Shown: in pieces, positions 17,031-26,358 of the stretch
Position numbering within the stretch: the stretch's first letter is position 1
Layout: each line of letters opens with the position of its first letter
Assembly: GCA_964567745.1 (NCBI GenBank)
Contig: CAZMNY010000002.1
Coordinates: 248,001-312,000, forward strand
Direction of reading: 5' to 3'
From: CAZMNY01 sp964567745
Lineage (GTDB): Bacteria > Planctomycetota > Planctomycetia > Pirellulales > Pirellulaceae
DNA length: 64,000 bases
Translations under genes and position numbers: made by a program
The notes under the pieces: model-generated
What the model saw: only the letters and a program-made list of their open reading frames with translations
What the model was told of the DNA's origin: nothing
Database searches by the model: none

Positions 17031-18560
17031 ATGAGAAATCTACTGGCCGCTTTCGTTGTCGCAATCGCTTTTGCTCCCTTCAGTTTGGCGGCGGAAAGAG
17101 CGCGTCGGAATGTCCTTTTTATCGCCGTCGATGACCTGCGTCCCGAGTTGGGCTGTTACGGATCGACGATCGCGCTCAGCCCGAACATCGATCGCCTCGC
17201 GGCAAGCGGCGTCGCGTTCACCCGCGCCTATTGTCAGCAAGCGGTCTGTAATCCTTCTCGTGCAAGTTTGATGACCGGACTACGGCCCGACACCATTCAG
17301 GTGCACGATTTGCGGACCGACTTTCGCAAGACAACACCCGCCGCGGTCACACTCACTCAACAGTTCATGAAACATGGATACCATGCCGCCGGGATCGGTA
17401 AGATTTTCCACAACAATATCCAAGACCCTCCGTCGTGGAGTGAACCTAAGCTAAACGTCGACGGCTATCCCTTCGATCCCGATGCGGTCTATCGACAGAA
17501 AGACAATGTCGCCTGGCTGGAAAAGCGGAAGCAGGAACTCATTGCGAAAGGGGATACAAGCCGTATCGATCCATTCGGCAAGTGGTACCTCAAACATGTC
17601 GCGACCGAGAACGTCGACCTTCCCGACGACGCTTACTTCGACGGCGCTCAGACGAGTGTGGCGAACGAGAAGATGAAGACGCTTGCCAAGGACGAAAAGC
17701 CATTTTTCCTTGCCGTCGGTTATTATCGTCCCCACCTACCCTTCAACGTACCCAAGCGATATTGGGACCTCTACGATCGTTCAAGCATCCCGCTCGCCGC
17801 CAACCCTCACTTCCCCAAGGGCGCTCCCGCCATGGCGGTCAACACCGCTCGGGAGATTCGCGGCTACACCGATTTCCAAAAGATGCCCCTGCCCCACGAC
17901 GGTTCGTTTCCGGAAGCGCAAGCTCGACTGCTTAAGCATGGCTACTTGGCCTCAGTGAGTTATATCGACGCGCAAGTCGGTCGACTTCTCAAGTCGCTCA
18001 AGCAGAGTAGGCTCGAGGAAAACACGATCGTGATTCTATGGGGCGATCACGGCTGGAAATTGGGCGAGCACAACAGCTGGTGTAAGATGACGAATTACGA
18101 AATCGACACCCGCGTACCGCTCATCGTGCGGGCCCCCGGCGCCAAAGAGAATGGCAAACAGTGCGATCGCCTGGTTGAGTTCGTAGACATTTACCCGACG
18201 CTGTGCAAATTGACGAATGTGCCGATTCGGGACGAACTTGAAGGCGACAGTTTTGCTCCACTCTTGGCGGATCGCACTCGACCGTGGAAGCCGGCCGTCT
18301 TCAGCCAGTTTCTTCGCGACGGAAAATGGTCGGCGCCGGATGGCGTGCCATATATGGGCCGATGCATCCGTACGGAGCGACACCGTTACGTTGAGTGGAC
18401 CCAAAAAGATTCGCAAGACGTTGTCGCGATCGAGCTCTATGACCTCGATTCGGACCCGCAAGAAACCGTCAATATTGCGCGACGACGTTCCAGCGAGAAG
18501 ACTGTTTCGGCGCTCGCCGCCCAATTGCATCGCGGTTGGAAAGCGGCACGTCCGAAATAG
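17031..18560 (+). CDS. Secreted sulfatase (iduronate-2-sulfatase-like)
   Basis: The protein (509 residues) begins with a signal peptide (MRNLLAAFVVAIAFAPFSLA). The alkaline-phosphatase/sulfatase fold follows: VLFIAVDDLRPELGCYG with the metal-binding Asp pair, and CNPSRASLMTG with the C-x-P-S-R motif (Cys73) that is converted to formylglycine. HLPFNVPKRYWD and WGDHGWKLGEHNSW are further landmarks of the iduronate-2-sulfatase (choline-sulfatase-like) group. It probably cleaves sulfate esters from algal polysaccharides. An upstream in-frame GTG at 16980 is less likely than the ATG because it precedes the signal peptide. Confidence 0.94.
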   Translation: MRNLLAAFVVAIAFAPFSLAAERARRNVLFIAVDDLRPELGCYGSTIALSPNIDRLAASGVAFTRAYCQQAVCNPSRASLMTGLRPDTIQVHDLRTDFRKTTPAAVTLTQQFMKHGYHAAGIGKIFHNNIQDPPSWSEPKLNVDGYPFDPDAVYRQKDNVAWLEKRKQELIAKGDTSRIDPFGKWYLKHVATENVDLPDDAYFDGAQTSVANEKMKTLAKDEKPFFLAVGYYRPHLPFNVPKRYWDLYDRSSIPLAANPHFPKGAPAMAVNTAREIRGYTDFQKMPLPHDGSFPEAQARLLKHGYLASVSYIDAQVGRLLKSLKQSRLEENTIVILWGDHGWKLGEHNSWCKMTNYEIDTRVPLIVRAPGAKENGKQCDRLVEFVDIYPTLCKLTNVPIRDELEGDSFAPLLADRTRPWKPAVFSQFLRDGKWSAPDGVPYMGRCIRTERHRYVEWTQKDSQDVVAIELYDLDSDPQETVNIARRRSSEKTVSALAAQLHRGWKAARPK

Positions 18561-18668
18561 CCGCACAGCGGATCACTCAACGTCCTCGCCGAGGCAACCG
18601 CGCCGTGACGGGTTGACTCGGGCGAGTGAGTTGAGGCGTCTGCGTTTTGTCCGCCGACCGAGAATCAG

Positions 18669-19829
18669 TTACTTGGCTTGTTTCTTAGCCAGTGTTTCAC
18701 CGATAAACTTGGTCAAACCGGGGCCGCGGAGCTGTTTGGCTGTCGCCAAAATCTTGCCCGTGTCGCCGTCGACGAGCAATACGAAGGGAATCCCGCTGAC
18801 GTCATACATTTCGCCAAGCTTGGTGTCCCATCCTTTGCCTTCGTAGATGTGCCGCCAAGGCATCTCGTTCTTTTTGGTAAAGGCCGAGAGTTTCTCCGTC
18901 ATGCCTTCTCTGTCGAAACTGACGCCGAGGACATCGAAACCGTCTTTGTGGTGCTTCGCGTAAGCCTCTTTGACGTTGGGAAGTTCCTTGATGCAGGGAC
19001 CACACCACGTGGCCCAGAAGTCAAGCATCACGATCTTGCCCGCGTACGAGCTCGGGAAATTGACGTCTTTGCCGTCCATCGCGACCATGTTGAACTCAAT
19101 CGCCTTCTTGCCGATGGAAATATCTGGAGGCAACGGTGTCATGGGAAGAGACTCTTTGGCCTTTTCGATTTTGAGCGAGCCATTCGCGAGTGAGAGCTTG
19201 TAAGTGGTGCCGGTAAAGTTGAACGGCTTGCCAACCACAACGGTCTCGAGTTTGTAGCTGCGTTTCTTGTTGCCATCGCGGTCAATCCAGAAACTGCTGC
19301 GAGGTTGAACTTCACCACCGGAAAACGTTGTGAACGACTTTCCATCGAGATCGAACGTCAGGGAATAACCGTAGTCGGTATAGAACAACAAGGTGTTCTT
19401 TAGCGACGCGCGGCGTGCATCCTTCGGATCAAATCGATACAACTTGATCGCGCCCAACTGTCCGTCACCCAGATCGAGTTGTGCCTCTCCTCGAAACTTC
19501 GCGCCGCTGCCTTTGGATTCGGCCCATGTCGCCTTGGGGTCATTCGTGAAGTCGCCATCGCCATTCGTATCGACGTATAACTTCGCTGGCTTGCCTTCGG
19601 GTTGATCGAGGATGAATCCCCAACTCTTTTCGCCGAGCTTAAAAAGTCCGTACTTCGGAGCTTTCAATCCTTCCGGTGCCTTCTTGGCTATCTCCGGCTT
19701 GCCGTCCAGGGTTGCCCGGATTGGACGATAGCCGCCAACTTTCGCGGTCGCTCCGCTGGCGACAAATTCCCGTTTCACATCGCCGCCCGGCGCGCCAACC
19801 GCCGCCAGCATCAATAACGTCGTGATCAT
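18669..19829 (-). CDS. Secreted TlpA-like thiol:disulfide protein
   Basis: The 386-residue protein has a short signal peptide (MITTLLMLAAVGAPGG), about 200 residues of unrecognised beta-rich sequence with Asp-rich stretches (VDTNGDGDF, IDRDGNKKR), and a C-terminal thioredoxin fold of TlpA/ResA type with WATWCGPCIKELP at ~265-280 and cis-Pro in SGIPFVLLVDGD. It should act in the periplasm as a thiol reductase, keeping Cys residues reduced. The active site is a plain CxxC, in contrast to the DsbD at 33118-35715. Confidence 0.9.
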   Translation of the reverse strand: MITTLLMLAAVGAPGGDVKREFVASGATAKVGGYRPIRATLDGKPEIAKKAPEGLKAPKYGLFKLGEKSWGFILDQPEGKPAKLYVDTNGDGDFTNDPKATWAESKGSGAKFRGEAQLDLGDGQLGAIKLYRFDPKDARRASLKNTLLFYTDYGYSLTFDLDGKSFTTFSGGEVQPRSSFWIDRDGNKKRSYKLETVVVGKPFNFTGTTYKLSLANGSLKIEKAKESLPMTPLPPDISIGKKAIEFNMVAMDGKDVNFPSSYAGKIVMLDFWATWCGPCIKELPNVKEAYAKHHKDGFDVLGVSFDREGMTEKLSAFTKKNEMPWRHIYEGKGWDTKLGEMYDVSGIPFVLLVDGDTGKILATAKQLRGPGLTKFIGETLAKKQAK

Positions 19830-19973
19830 TTGAGATCAGCTCCTAAGGTGGTTGTATGGAGGACTTTCGATACTCACGCGAGCCTATCGCATGGGTCGGC
19901 GCCCCGCTAGTACTCAGTTTGGACAATCGCGAGTTGCCTCGCTTTTCCCACACGCCCGTTCGCTAGAAACGGC

Positions 19974-20417
19974 CTATTTTGGCGAATCGCTGCCTTTTGC
20001 GGGAACGGCTCGATCACGCGTCAGGCCGATCCAAGTCAAAATTCCGGCGACAAAGCAAGCCACGGCAAATGACGCGACATAAGAAAAGAAAAACGTAGCC
20101 GCGTCAGATGTCTTGAGCGTCGGCGCCGTCAACACACGAGCGATCCCCGCCCCGAACGCAATAACGATGTAGCAACGAAGGAAACCAACGCCGTAAGTCG
20201 GAATCTGCGACGCCAAGCCGGCTAGGGCGCCTACGATCGCTGCGGAGATTGCGCAAAACGCGGCGACCAAGAGCAGCACAGCTAGATCGTATTCGCGATC
20301 CATCGGATGCGATTCGGAGAACAAGAAAGTCGCTCCGCCGATAACCAACGGAAAAGCGGCTCCGATGCCTCCGCCAAACAATGCGCCCTTCAAGGCGGCA
20401 ACAACCACTCGATTCAT
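19974..20417 (-). CDS. Small multi-pass membrane protein of unknown function
   Basis: The ~147-residue product has four hydrophobic segments, including a Gly/Ala-rich first helix (AALKGALFGGGIGAAFPLVIGG) and a last one ending in a basic Arg/Lys-containing tail. An alternative ATG at 20459 overlaps the stop of the preceding ACP gene by 8 bases and would add 14 residues; translation may be coupled. No known domain was recognised. Its position just after the zinc-ribbon/ACP gene suggests cotranscription. Confidence 0.68.
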   Translation of the reverse strand: MNRVVVAALKGALFGGGIGAAFPLVIGGATFLFSESHPMDREYDLAVLLLVAAFCAISAAIVGALAGLASQIPTYGVGFLRCYIVIAFGAGIARVLTAPTLKTSDAATFFFSYVASFAVACFVAGILTWIGLTRDRAVPAKGSDSPK

Positions 20418-20451
20418 AACCTCGCCCGTGCCGCTTAGTCGCCCGACATCG

Positions 20452-20826
20452 CTAATCATTGTTGCCGTCTCGCCGTCGCTTAATGAAACGGACCACGTCC
20501 CCAATCGTCTGAATCTTCTCGACCTCGCCCTCCGGAATTTGAATATCGAATTCCTCTTCCAATTCCATGACAAGCTCGACCGTATCAAGAGAATCCAAAT
20601 CGGCGAAGCGAGTGTTCACCGAGAGCCCGCCTTCGGATGCCGTTTCAATCACGTCCCGAAACTTTGTGATGATTGATTCAACAATCAACGTCGACTCCCA
20701 CAACAAGCATCCGCAATTGGGACATGGCGCGTCGCCAGTCGGTTCAGAAAACTCGAGATCCGTATCCGCCCCGCACATCGGACATCTCGCAGGCAAGCCT
20801 TCGGGTGTGCGTGATGAGCTATTCAC
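20452..20826 (-). CDS. Zinc-ribbon / acyl carrier protein fusion
   Basis: The first 42 residues form a zinc ribbon (CPMC at 15-18, CPNC at 35-38), and residues ~48-118 are an acyl carrier protein with the phosphopantetheine site DSLDTVE (Ser79) and the acidic helix ELVMELEEEFDIQIPEGEVEKI. Ordinary ACPs are ~80 residues without a metal site. The zinc ribbon could be a docking module for a partner enzyme. No ketosynthase is adjacent, so the acyl substrate is unknown. The next gene, a membrane protein, overlaps or nearly overlaps the stop. Confidence 0.88.
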   Translation of the reverse strand: MNSSSRTPEGLPARCPMCGADTDLEFSEPTGDAPCPNCGCLLWESTLIVESIITKFRDVIETASEGGLSVNTRFADLDSLDTVELVMELEEEFDIQIPEGEVEKIQTIGDVVRFIKRRRDGNND

Positions 20827-20947
20827 GATGGCGCCATGAAAAACGGGAGAGTCCGAACGGCGTCGTTTGTCGCCGGCAGATTTGGCTTAGTTTTTGACCC
20901 GCGGATGTTGGACAATTCAACTCTATCATAGGGCGGTTCAAAACCCA

Positions 20948-21604
20948 TCATTCTGTTTCGTCCTCGACATCCAGTTTCTCCTTGAGGGCCTCATATTCGG
21001 CGTGCAACATTTCGGCTTGGGCGATCAGCTCTTGCTCCCGCGCAACGGCCGCTTTGTACACTGGACCTCGCTTGCCGGTCATCGCCTCGAGGTCCGCACG
21101 AGCGGCTTCCATGTTGGCGACGAATTCATTCATCTCGCGCTCGGCAATCGCCAGCTGGCTCCTTGCCCGCCACATTAAGAGTGCGTGGACGGGTGAGAGT
21201 GAGCCGAGCGTGATGAGAAACAACCCGAAACCGATCGCATAGACATTCAGCCAGTGATCGCCGGGCGTAATTGCCGCGTCCTCGGCATCGTCAGGATTGC
21301 AATGGATCTGGATCGTCGAACCGGCTTGATATCGTTTCGGAATCGCGCCCGTTGTCTGCCAGTCATCCGTATACAACGGCTGCTCGTAGCTGGTTCCGTC
21401 CGACTCGTATCGCACAACAACGCGAATCTCAGGCATTTTGTCGTCCGAGTAACTCCACTCCGACTCGACAACGTCGGCTTCAACCCTTGGCCACGCCTTG
21501 CGCCGCTCGACTTGCACGGCGAGGAAAACGCCAACGGCGATGATTGCGACACCAGACAGAATCTTCATCACCGAAAAACGGTAGGACATCAGGGGACCGA
21601 ACAT
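20948..21604 (-). CDS. DUF3592-domain membrane protein
   Basis: The 218-residue protein has an N-terminal membrane helix (ILSGVAIIAVGVFLAVQV), an extracytoplasmic beta domain with WPRVEADVVESEWSY and the DUF3592-like motif VRYESDGTSYEQPLY...YQAGSTIQIHCNPDDAEDA, a second helix near residue 125-145, and an alpha-helical, probably coiled-coil C-terminus rich in Ala/Glu. Function of DUF3592 is unknown. The start is the first ATG; a second ATG 15 bases downstream is possible. Confidence 0.82.
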   Translation of the reverse strand: MFGPLMSYRFSVMKILSGVAIIAVGVFLAVQVERRKAWPRVEADVVESEWSYSDDKMPEIRVVVRYESDGTSYEQPLYTDDWQTTGAIPKRYQAGSTIQIHCNPDDAEDAAITPGDHWLNVYAIGFGLFLITLGSLSPVHALLMWRARSQLAIAEREMNEFVANMEAARADLEAMTGKRGPVYKAAVAREQELIAQAEMLHAEYEALKEKLDVEDETE

Positions 21605-21798
21605 TCAATTGCTCCGACTATGCGTGTCTCCACTTTGAGGAGAGAGTATTTTCGCTTGCCGAGCCTGTGCGAACAAGAGCGGCATGCGAGAGAGATAGTG
21701 TCTAGAATGGACCCACCTCGACACGTGCCATGGCCACGCTTTCGCGAAAGCTCGCTCACTGCAGAATGACAATAACCATCCACGCCAAGTAGGTTTCC

Positions 21799-23238
21799 AT
21801 GCCCAAACACGCTATTCCATTTGCGGTCGCCATTGCCGCCCTGTTTGTCGGAAGTGTCGCGCTCGCGAAACCGCCTTTGACGGAAGGCGAACAGGATCCG
21901 GTGATGAAAGACCTTGATCCCTACATGATCGATGCTCTGTATGGCGCCGACTCAAAAGGGCATACCGGCCGGTTTGGCGCCGAGGGTGGAATGGCCGAGC
22001 TGCTGAGCGACCCAAAGTTTATCGAGCTGATCAAGAAGCATCGTCTCAAACTTTTCAACGGTCCCATGCTGGGAGATGTTAGGCCGACGTCGGTAAAATT
22101 TTGGGTCCGCACCGCGGGCGCGGCTTTCGTTCAGGTCGTTGTCGGCAAGCATGCATCGGCGACGGTTCGGACAGAGTCTGCGGACGACTACACGGCGGTC
22201 ATGACCGTCAACGGCCTGAAGCCGTTCACCGACTATGCGTACCGCGTCGTCATTGATGGAGAGACGATCACTCGCGATTCATTCCGATTTCGCACCGCGC
22301 CGAAGGCGGGCCAAAAGATCGAGTTCCACGTCACTTTTGGTTCCGGCTCGCGTTACGTTCCGGAGCACGAGTACGCTTGGAGCAACATGGCCAAGGCGCG
22401 GCCGCTGGCCTATCTGGGACTCGGCGACAATGTCTACATCGATGTCGTCAACCGACGAGGGGCGCAGCGACTGTTCTATTATCGTCGTTGCCTCAGCCCG
22501 GCCTATCGCGAACTCATTAACAGCGTTGGCATGTACGCCGTATGGGACGACCACGACATGGCCATGAACGACTCTTCCGGCGGGGCGGGGCTAAAAGCCG
22601 AGTGGAAGCGCCCCAACTGGAATGTGTTCAAGCAAAACTGGAACAATCCACATTACGGAGCGGCGCCCGAGACACCGGGAACATGGCATTCGTTTTCGCT
22701 TGGCGATGTCGACTTCTTCATGACCGACGGTCGCTTCTACCGTGACAAGAACAACAAGACAATGCTCGGCCCCGTTCAAAAGAAATGGCTACTGGACGGA
22801 CTGGCGAACGCCAAAGGAAAATTCAAAGTCATCGCCTCTGGGACGATGTTCGCCGACGGAGCGGACAAACGAGGCAAAGACTCCTGGGCGGGGACGTGGG
22901 CTCGTGATGAACGCGATGAGATTTTTGATTTGATCAATAAGAAACGAGTCGACGGGGTAATTCTGATTTCAGGTGACCGGCATCGATCGGACATTTGGAA
23001 GATCGAACGACCGGCAGGCTACCCGCTCTATGAGTTTGTCTCGGCGAAAGTGACGAACCAGCATTCTCACAAAACCTTTGACAACGCGGTCTGGTCTTAC
23101 AACAAAGGCAACTTCTGGGGGCAGCTTCAATTCAACCTGCGGCCGGACGATCCAGTCATGACCTTCAAGTGCGTCGACAGCAGCGGCAAAGTCGTCAAGA
23201 AGTTTCCACTCAAGCTCAGTGAGCTGAGCCATAAATAG
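21799..23238 (+). CDS. Secreted PhoD-like alkaline phosphatase family protein
   Basis: The protein (479 residues) begins with a signal peptide (MPKHAIPFAVAIAALFVGSVALA). An N-terminal beta domain is followed by the PhoD metallophosphatase core: YLGLGDNVYID near 210-220, YAVWDDHDMAMND near 250, ISGDRHRSDIWK near 390, all metal-ligand regions of the PhoD/purple-acid-like fold. Expected activity is phosphomonoester or phosphodiester hydrolysis outside the cytoplasm, dependent on Fe3+/Ca2+. The gene stands alone, with no visible Pho box. Confidence 0.9.
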   Translation: MPKHAIPFAVAIAALFVGSVALAKPPLTEGEQDPVMKDLDPYMIDALYGADSKGHTGRFGAEGGMAELLSDPKFIELIKKHRLKLFNGPMLGDVRPTSVKFWVRTAGAAFVQVVVGKHASATVRTESADDYTAVMTVNGLKPFTDYAYRVVIDGETITRDSFRFRTAPKAGQKIEFHVTFGSGSRYVPEHEYAWSNMAKARPLAYLGLGDNVYIDVVNRRGAQRLFYYRRCLSPAYRELINSVGMYAVWDDHDMAMNDSSGGAGLKAEWKRPNWNVFKQNWNNPHYGAAPETPGTWHSFSLGDVDFFMTDGRFYRDKNNKTMLGPVQKKWLLDGLANAKGKFKVIASGTMFADGADKRGKDSWAGTWARDERDEIFDLINKKRVDGVILISGDRHRSDIWKIERPAGYPLYEFVSAKVTNQHSHKTFDNAVWSYNKGNFWGQLQFNLRPDDPVMTFKCVDSSGKVVKKFPLKLSELSHK

Positions 23239-23287
23239 GGGCTAGCATTACAATCGAAGCCATGTCCCGATCCTAGGTCGCGGTTGT

Positions 23288-24304
23288 TCAGGCACCGGTA
23301 AACTCGTTTCCGACTTTGCGAGCTCGTTCCGCCTTGTCAAGATTCACACCTAGGCGAATACCGACTTCGATTAAGATGTTCCAACCTGCCGCCAGGAAGA
23401 CGAAGTTTTGCAGCTCTTCGACGCGTGTGACGACGATGGTCGGGAAGATGGTTGGCTCAGTGGAGACGACGACGACGTTCAACCCAACACCGTCGACCAA
23501 CGTTTCCTTGAATTTCTCCAACTCTTCCTCGAAGGGATCGATGACGATCACAACATCACTGCTGTCCATGACTTCTTCGATGCCGTGAACCGCGTACGTG
23601 CCCTCGAGAAAGTCGCTCTTCTTGCGAGTGATTTCGTTCGTCTTCAGCGTCAATTCCTCAGCGACGCCATCGTTCTTTCCGGCGAAATAGATTGTTCCAG
23701 CATCGGCAATCGATTGAGTAATCGCCGAGTCGATTTCACCCGTCAGCGCTGCCTCAATGGCGTCGGCGAGTGCTCCCAGTTTGTCGCCCAACGTGGCGCC
23801 CCGAAGTTGAGCCAGCAATTCCTGATAGAACAGCGCCTGCTCGGCCACGCTCTTCGTCGCCGCAACCGCCTGCTCCCAACCACATTTGAGAACAAACGTC
23901 TGCGCCGCGAAACGAGCGAGCGTCGTCTCTTCGCGCGCGGTCAATCCAAAGATTTTCGTGTTGCCCGCCTCAGTGAGTTGGTTGAGCAGCGAGATGGCCT
24001 CCTTCGTCGATCCGCTATTGGAAGCGGCAAACACCACAAAGTTGGACAGGTCGTACTCAGCCGCTTGTCGTCCGCCCTCAGTAGCAATGTTGAGAAATCC
24101 GCCGTGTGACAGCTCGGTGCAAATCGCGTTCTTAGCCGGAAAAATGCGGCTCGAACCTTCGCCAGTCAGAAAGAGTTTTCCGGTGCTTTCGATGGCCCGT
24201 TTGACGTTGTCGACGTCGCCGAGCTTGAATTGCCGAACAATCTCGGGCGTCTGCATCATTTCCTTGACCAGTTCAAACTGGCCATACTTGTGACTGGTAT
24301 CCAT
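23288..24304 (-). CDS. Tandem SIS-domain sugar isomerase/deaminase-like protein
   Basis: The 338-residue protein has two SIS domains (~35-170 and ~195-330). Sugar-phosphate-binding motifs are LTGEGSSRIFPAKN, ASNSGSTKEAISLL and AKNDGVAEELTLKTNE, the last with ELTLKTNE typical of the GlmS/AgaS/FrlB group. Enzymes of this type isomerise, deaminate or deglycate phosphosugars. The gene is 33 bp after a 6-phosphofructokinase, and is last in a four-gene cluster with a PIG-L deacetylase. An amino-sugar deaminase feeding fructose 6-phosphate to the kinase is plausible, but the substrate is unknown. Confidence 0.88.
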   Translation of the reverse strand: MDTSHKYGQFELVKEMMQTPEIVRQFKLGDVDNVKRAIESTGKLFLTGEGSSRIFPAKNAICTELSHGGFLNIATEGGRQAAEYDLSNFVVFAASNSGSTKEAISLLNQLTEAGNTKIFGLTAREETTLARFAAQTFVLKCGWEQAVAATKSVAEQALFYQELLAQLRGATLGDKLGALADAIEAALTGEIDSAITQSIADAGTIYFAGKNDGVAEELTLKTNEITRKKSDFLEGTYAVHGIEEVMDSSDVVIVIDPFEEELEKFKETLVDGVGLNVVVVSTEPTIFPTIVVTRVEELQNFVFLAAGWNILIEVGIRLGVNLDKAERARKVGNEFTGA

Positions 24305-24337
24305 GTCCAACCTCTGCGTCTTTATCTAGGTCTCGAG

Positions 24338-25546
24338 TCACACTCGTTTGTTACTGAGCTGCGCGTACTTGGGCATCTCACCCACAAGCGGCCGAAGGTA
24401 ATCCAAGAAGGCGTCCGTCACAAAGTTGCCCTCCGCATTGATGAATTCGTCAGGCATTGGCTTTGCGTTAACCGCGACATCACTCAACGGGGCCGCGACA
24501 TATTCGCATTTGTATTCAGCACCAGCGGGTCGCCGCATCGCGACCATCACGCCAGTCGCACCCTCAGACGCCATCGTAACGGCGCGCCGCCCGCAGCCGT
24601 AGGCCTCGTCAATGTCAAGCGCCACAGCCCGATCCGCGGCGCACATGGGCAACGATTCAGTCACCTGAAATTCACCACGGAATCCGAATTCATCGGCGAT
24701 AACCCGGTGCAGCGCCATCGCCGCGCTGGTGCCGCCCATCGCGCCGAATTCGGTATTGCCAAACTTGTCCTTCGTTTCCGATGCCGAGACAGGCGTGCCG
24801 TCGGCGTAGGTGATGCCTTCCCCACAGACGACGGATACGAATCCATGCTTCTCATGGCAGCGGCGTACGTCCGCAATGAACTTGTCGCGATCGAAAGGTC
24901 GTTCTGGGAAACACATGATATGAGGCGCATCCGCCTCAGAGATTTTTCCAGCGGCAGTCGCGCCAACGAGCCAACCGGCTTCACGTCCGATGCATTGAAA
25001 GATCACAAACTGGTCGACCTTCTGCATGTCGCGGGCAAGTACGCCGGCCTGTTGCACTGATAGCGCCATGTATCTGGCGGCGCTAGGAAAACCGGGCGTG
25101 TGATCGGTGCCAAACAAGTCGTTGTCGACGGTCTTGGCGATCCCGATCCCCGTGAGGCTGTAATCGTGAGCTTTCGCGTATGCCTCAACTCGATGGATTG
25201 TGTCCATCGTATCGTTGCCGCCGATCAGAAAGACGTATCGAATATCGAACTTCGCCAGCGTTTCAAGCACCTTCGGTAGATGCTCGTCTTTGAGTTTCAG
25301 TCGGCACGAGCCCAGCGCGCTCGATGGAGTTGTCTTGAGCCGATCAAGCGTTTCCCTGCTCTCTGCGCCCAGGTCGATCACGTCCTGCTCCAAGAATCCT
25401 TCGATTCCGAATCGCATACCGAGCACGGACTTAATCGAGTCGCATTTCATCGCAGTGTCGACGACGCCAACGAGTGAGGCGTTGATTACTGACGTCGGGC
25501 CGCCGGATTGCCCGACGATCGCGTTACCCTTCATACCCTCGGGCAT
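24338..25546 (-). CDS. 6-phosphofructokinase family protein
   Basis: The protein (402 residues) has the PFK fold with GQSGGPTSVINASLVG at the start, FLIGGNDTMDT (substrate/PPi-binding region), KTVDNDLFGTDHTPGFPSAARY, and ESLPMCAADR further on. The Asn in GGND instead of the Gly/Asp seen in ATP-dependent enzymes places it with pyrophosphate-dependent or mixed-type long PFKs; donor specificity is not settled. The ATG at 25546 begins MPEGMKGNAIVG; a longer upstream frame has no family resemblance. It sits between the amidotransferase-like gene and the SIS gene. Confidence 0.9.
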   Translation of the reverse strand: MPEGMKGNAIVGQSGGPTSVINASLVGVVDTAMKCDSIKSVLGMRFGIEGFLEQDVIDLGAESRETLDRLKTTPSSALGSCRLKLKDEHLPKVLETLAKFDIRYVFLIGGNDTMDTIHRVEAYAKAHDYSLTGIGIAKTVDNDLFGTDHTPGFPSAARYMALSVQQAGVLARDMQKVDQFVIFQCIGREAGWLVGATAAGKISEADAPHIMCFPERPFDRDKFIADVRRCHEKHGFVSVVCGEGITYADGTPVSASETKDKFGNTEFGAMGGTSAAMALHRVIADEFGFRGEFQVTESLPMCAADRAVALDIDEAYGCGRRAVTMASEGATGVMVAMRRPAGAEYKCEYVAAPLSDVAVNAKPMPDEFINAEGNFVTDAFLDYLRPLVGEMPKYAQLSNKRV

Positions 25547-25605
25547 ATTTCGTTTCCTGTCTGTTTGCTTGGATCGCAGAATGGCAATACCGTCTCGCTC
25601 GCCAT

Positions 25606-26358
25606 CTAAAGTTTTCCGGCGACCCATTTGACGAGATTGCCAAAGAACTCGATGTACCAATCGCCGATCTCAACCTCTTCTCCGCTATCGGCCTGTAAGG
25701 CGTGTCGCCGCTGACCCCAATCGACGAAGCCGCCCGCCCAGTGTGGAGCGACGTCGCCTGCATAGCAAGCCACTCGGCCCTCTCCAGCATCGTCGACGAC
25801 GAGCAACGGATCGAGGGACTCGGGCGAGAATCGAAAATCACCATTTGAAAAGACGGCTGAATAACGTTTGATTGAAAGAACTGTGGCACCGCCTTCTTTG
25901 ACCTGAAAGCGGTTGTAACCGTTGATCGCCGCGGCGTGCTCGGCGAATGGCAAGCCCGTTGTAATGGGATGGTCCGAGTCGGGCTGAATCATACAAGGCG
26001 CGTAGCTGTTGACTCGGTCATCGCTGCCTTTCATGACAACCGGCAAGATCTCCGCAAGCGGCGTGTCGTGATAGTCGCCGCCCAGGCCCGTGAAGCTCTC
26101 CCAACCGCCAATCATCAGCAAGCCCATGCCGGTCTGATGGCGAGCGAGGATCTGCTCGAAATCGGCCGGTGTGAACATGGCGGCCATGTAATCGCTGACG
26201 ATGATCGCATCGCAGTCATTGGAAAGGTGGCTCGCTGAGAAGGCGACATCCGACGCGACGTAGTCAAAGTCGATGCCGTGAAAATGCATCACGCTTGCCA
26301 GATAGCTGGCGGCGCCTTGCAGCGCGGTATCGCCAAGATACAGAACTTTCACGCTCAT
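25606..26358 (-). CDS. Glutamine-amidotransferase-like protein (PF07090/DUF1355 type)
   Basis: The 250-residue cytoplasmic protein has a flavodoxin-like start (VKVLYLGDTALQGAASYLASVM), IIVSDYMA and MIGGWESFTGLGGDY, the features of putative class-I glutamine amidotransferase-like proteins. There is no evident nucleophilic Cys in a GxCxG context, so amidotransferase activity is doubtful. Its ATG shares one base with the TGA of the PIG-L gene (TGATG), with GGAG just upstream, so translational coupling is likely. Confidence 0.85.
   Translation of the reverse strand: MSVKVLYLGDTALQGAASYLASVMHFHGIDFDYVASDVAFSASHLSNDCDAIIVSDYMAAMFTPADFEQILARHQTGMGLLMIGGWESFTGLGGDYHDTPLAEILPVVMKGSDDRVNSYAPCMIQPDSDHPITTGLPFAEHAAAINGYNRFQVKEGGATVLSIKRYSAVFSNGDFRFSPESLDPLLVVDDAGEGRVACYAGDVAPHWAGGFVDWGQRRHALQADSGEEVEIGDWYIEFFGNLVKWVAGKL

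Noticed and set aside
18669..19829. Second selenocysteine candidate in the TlpA-like protein
   Set aside because: The active site is an ordinary WCGPC and the frame ends normally.
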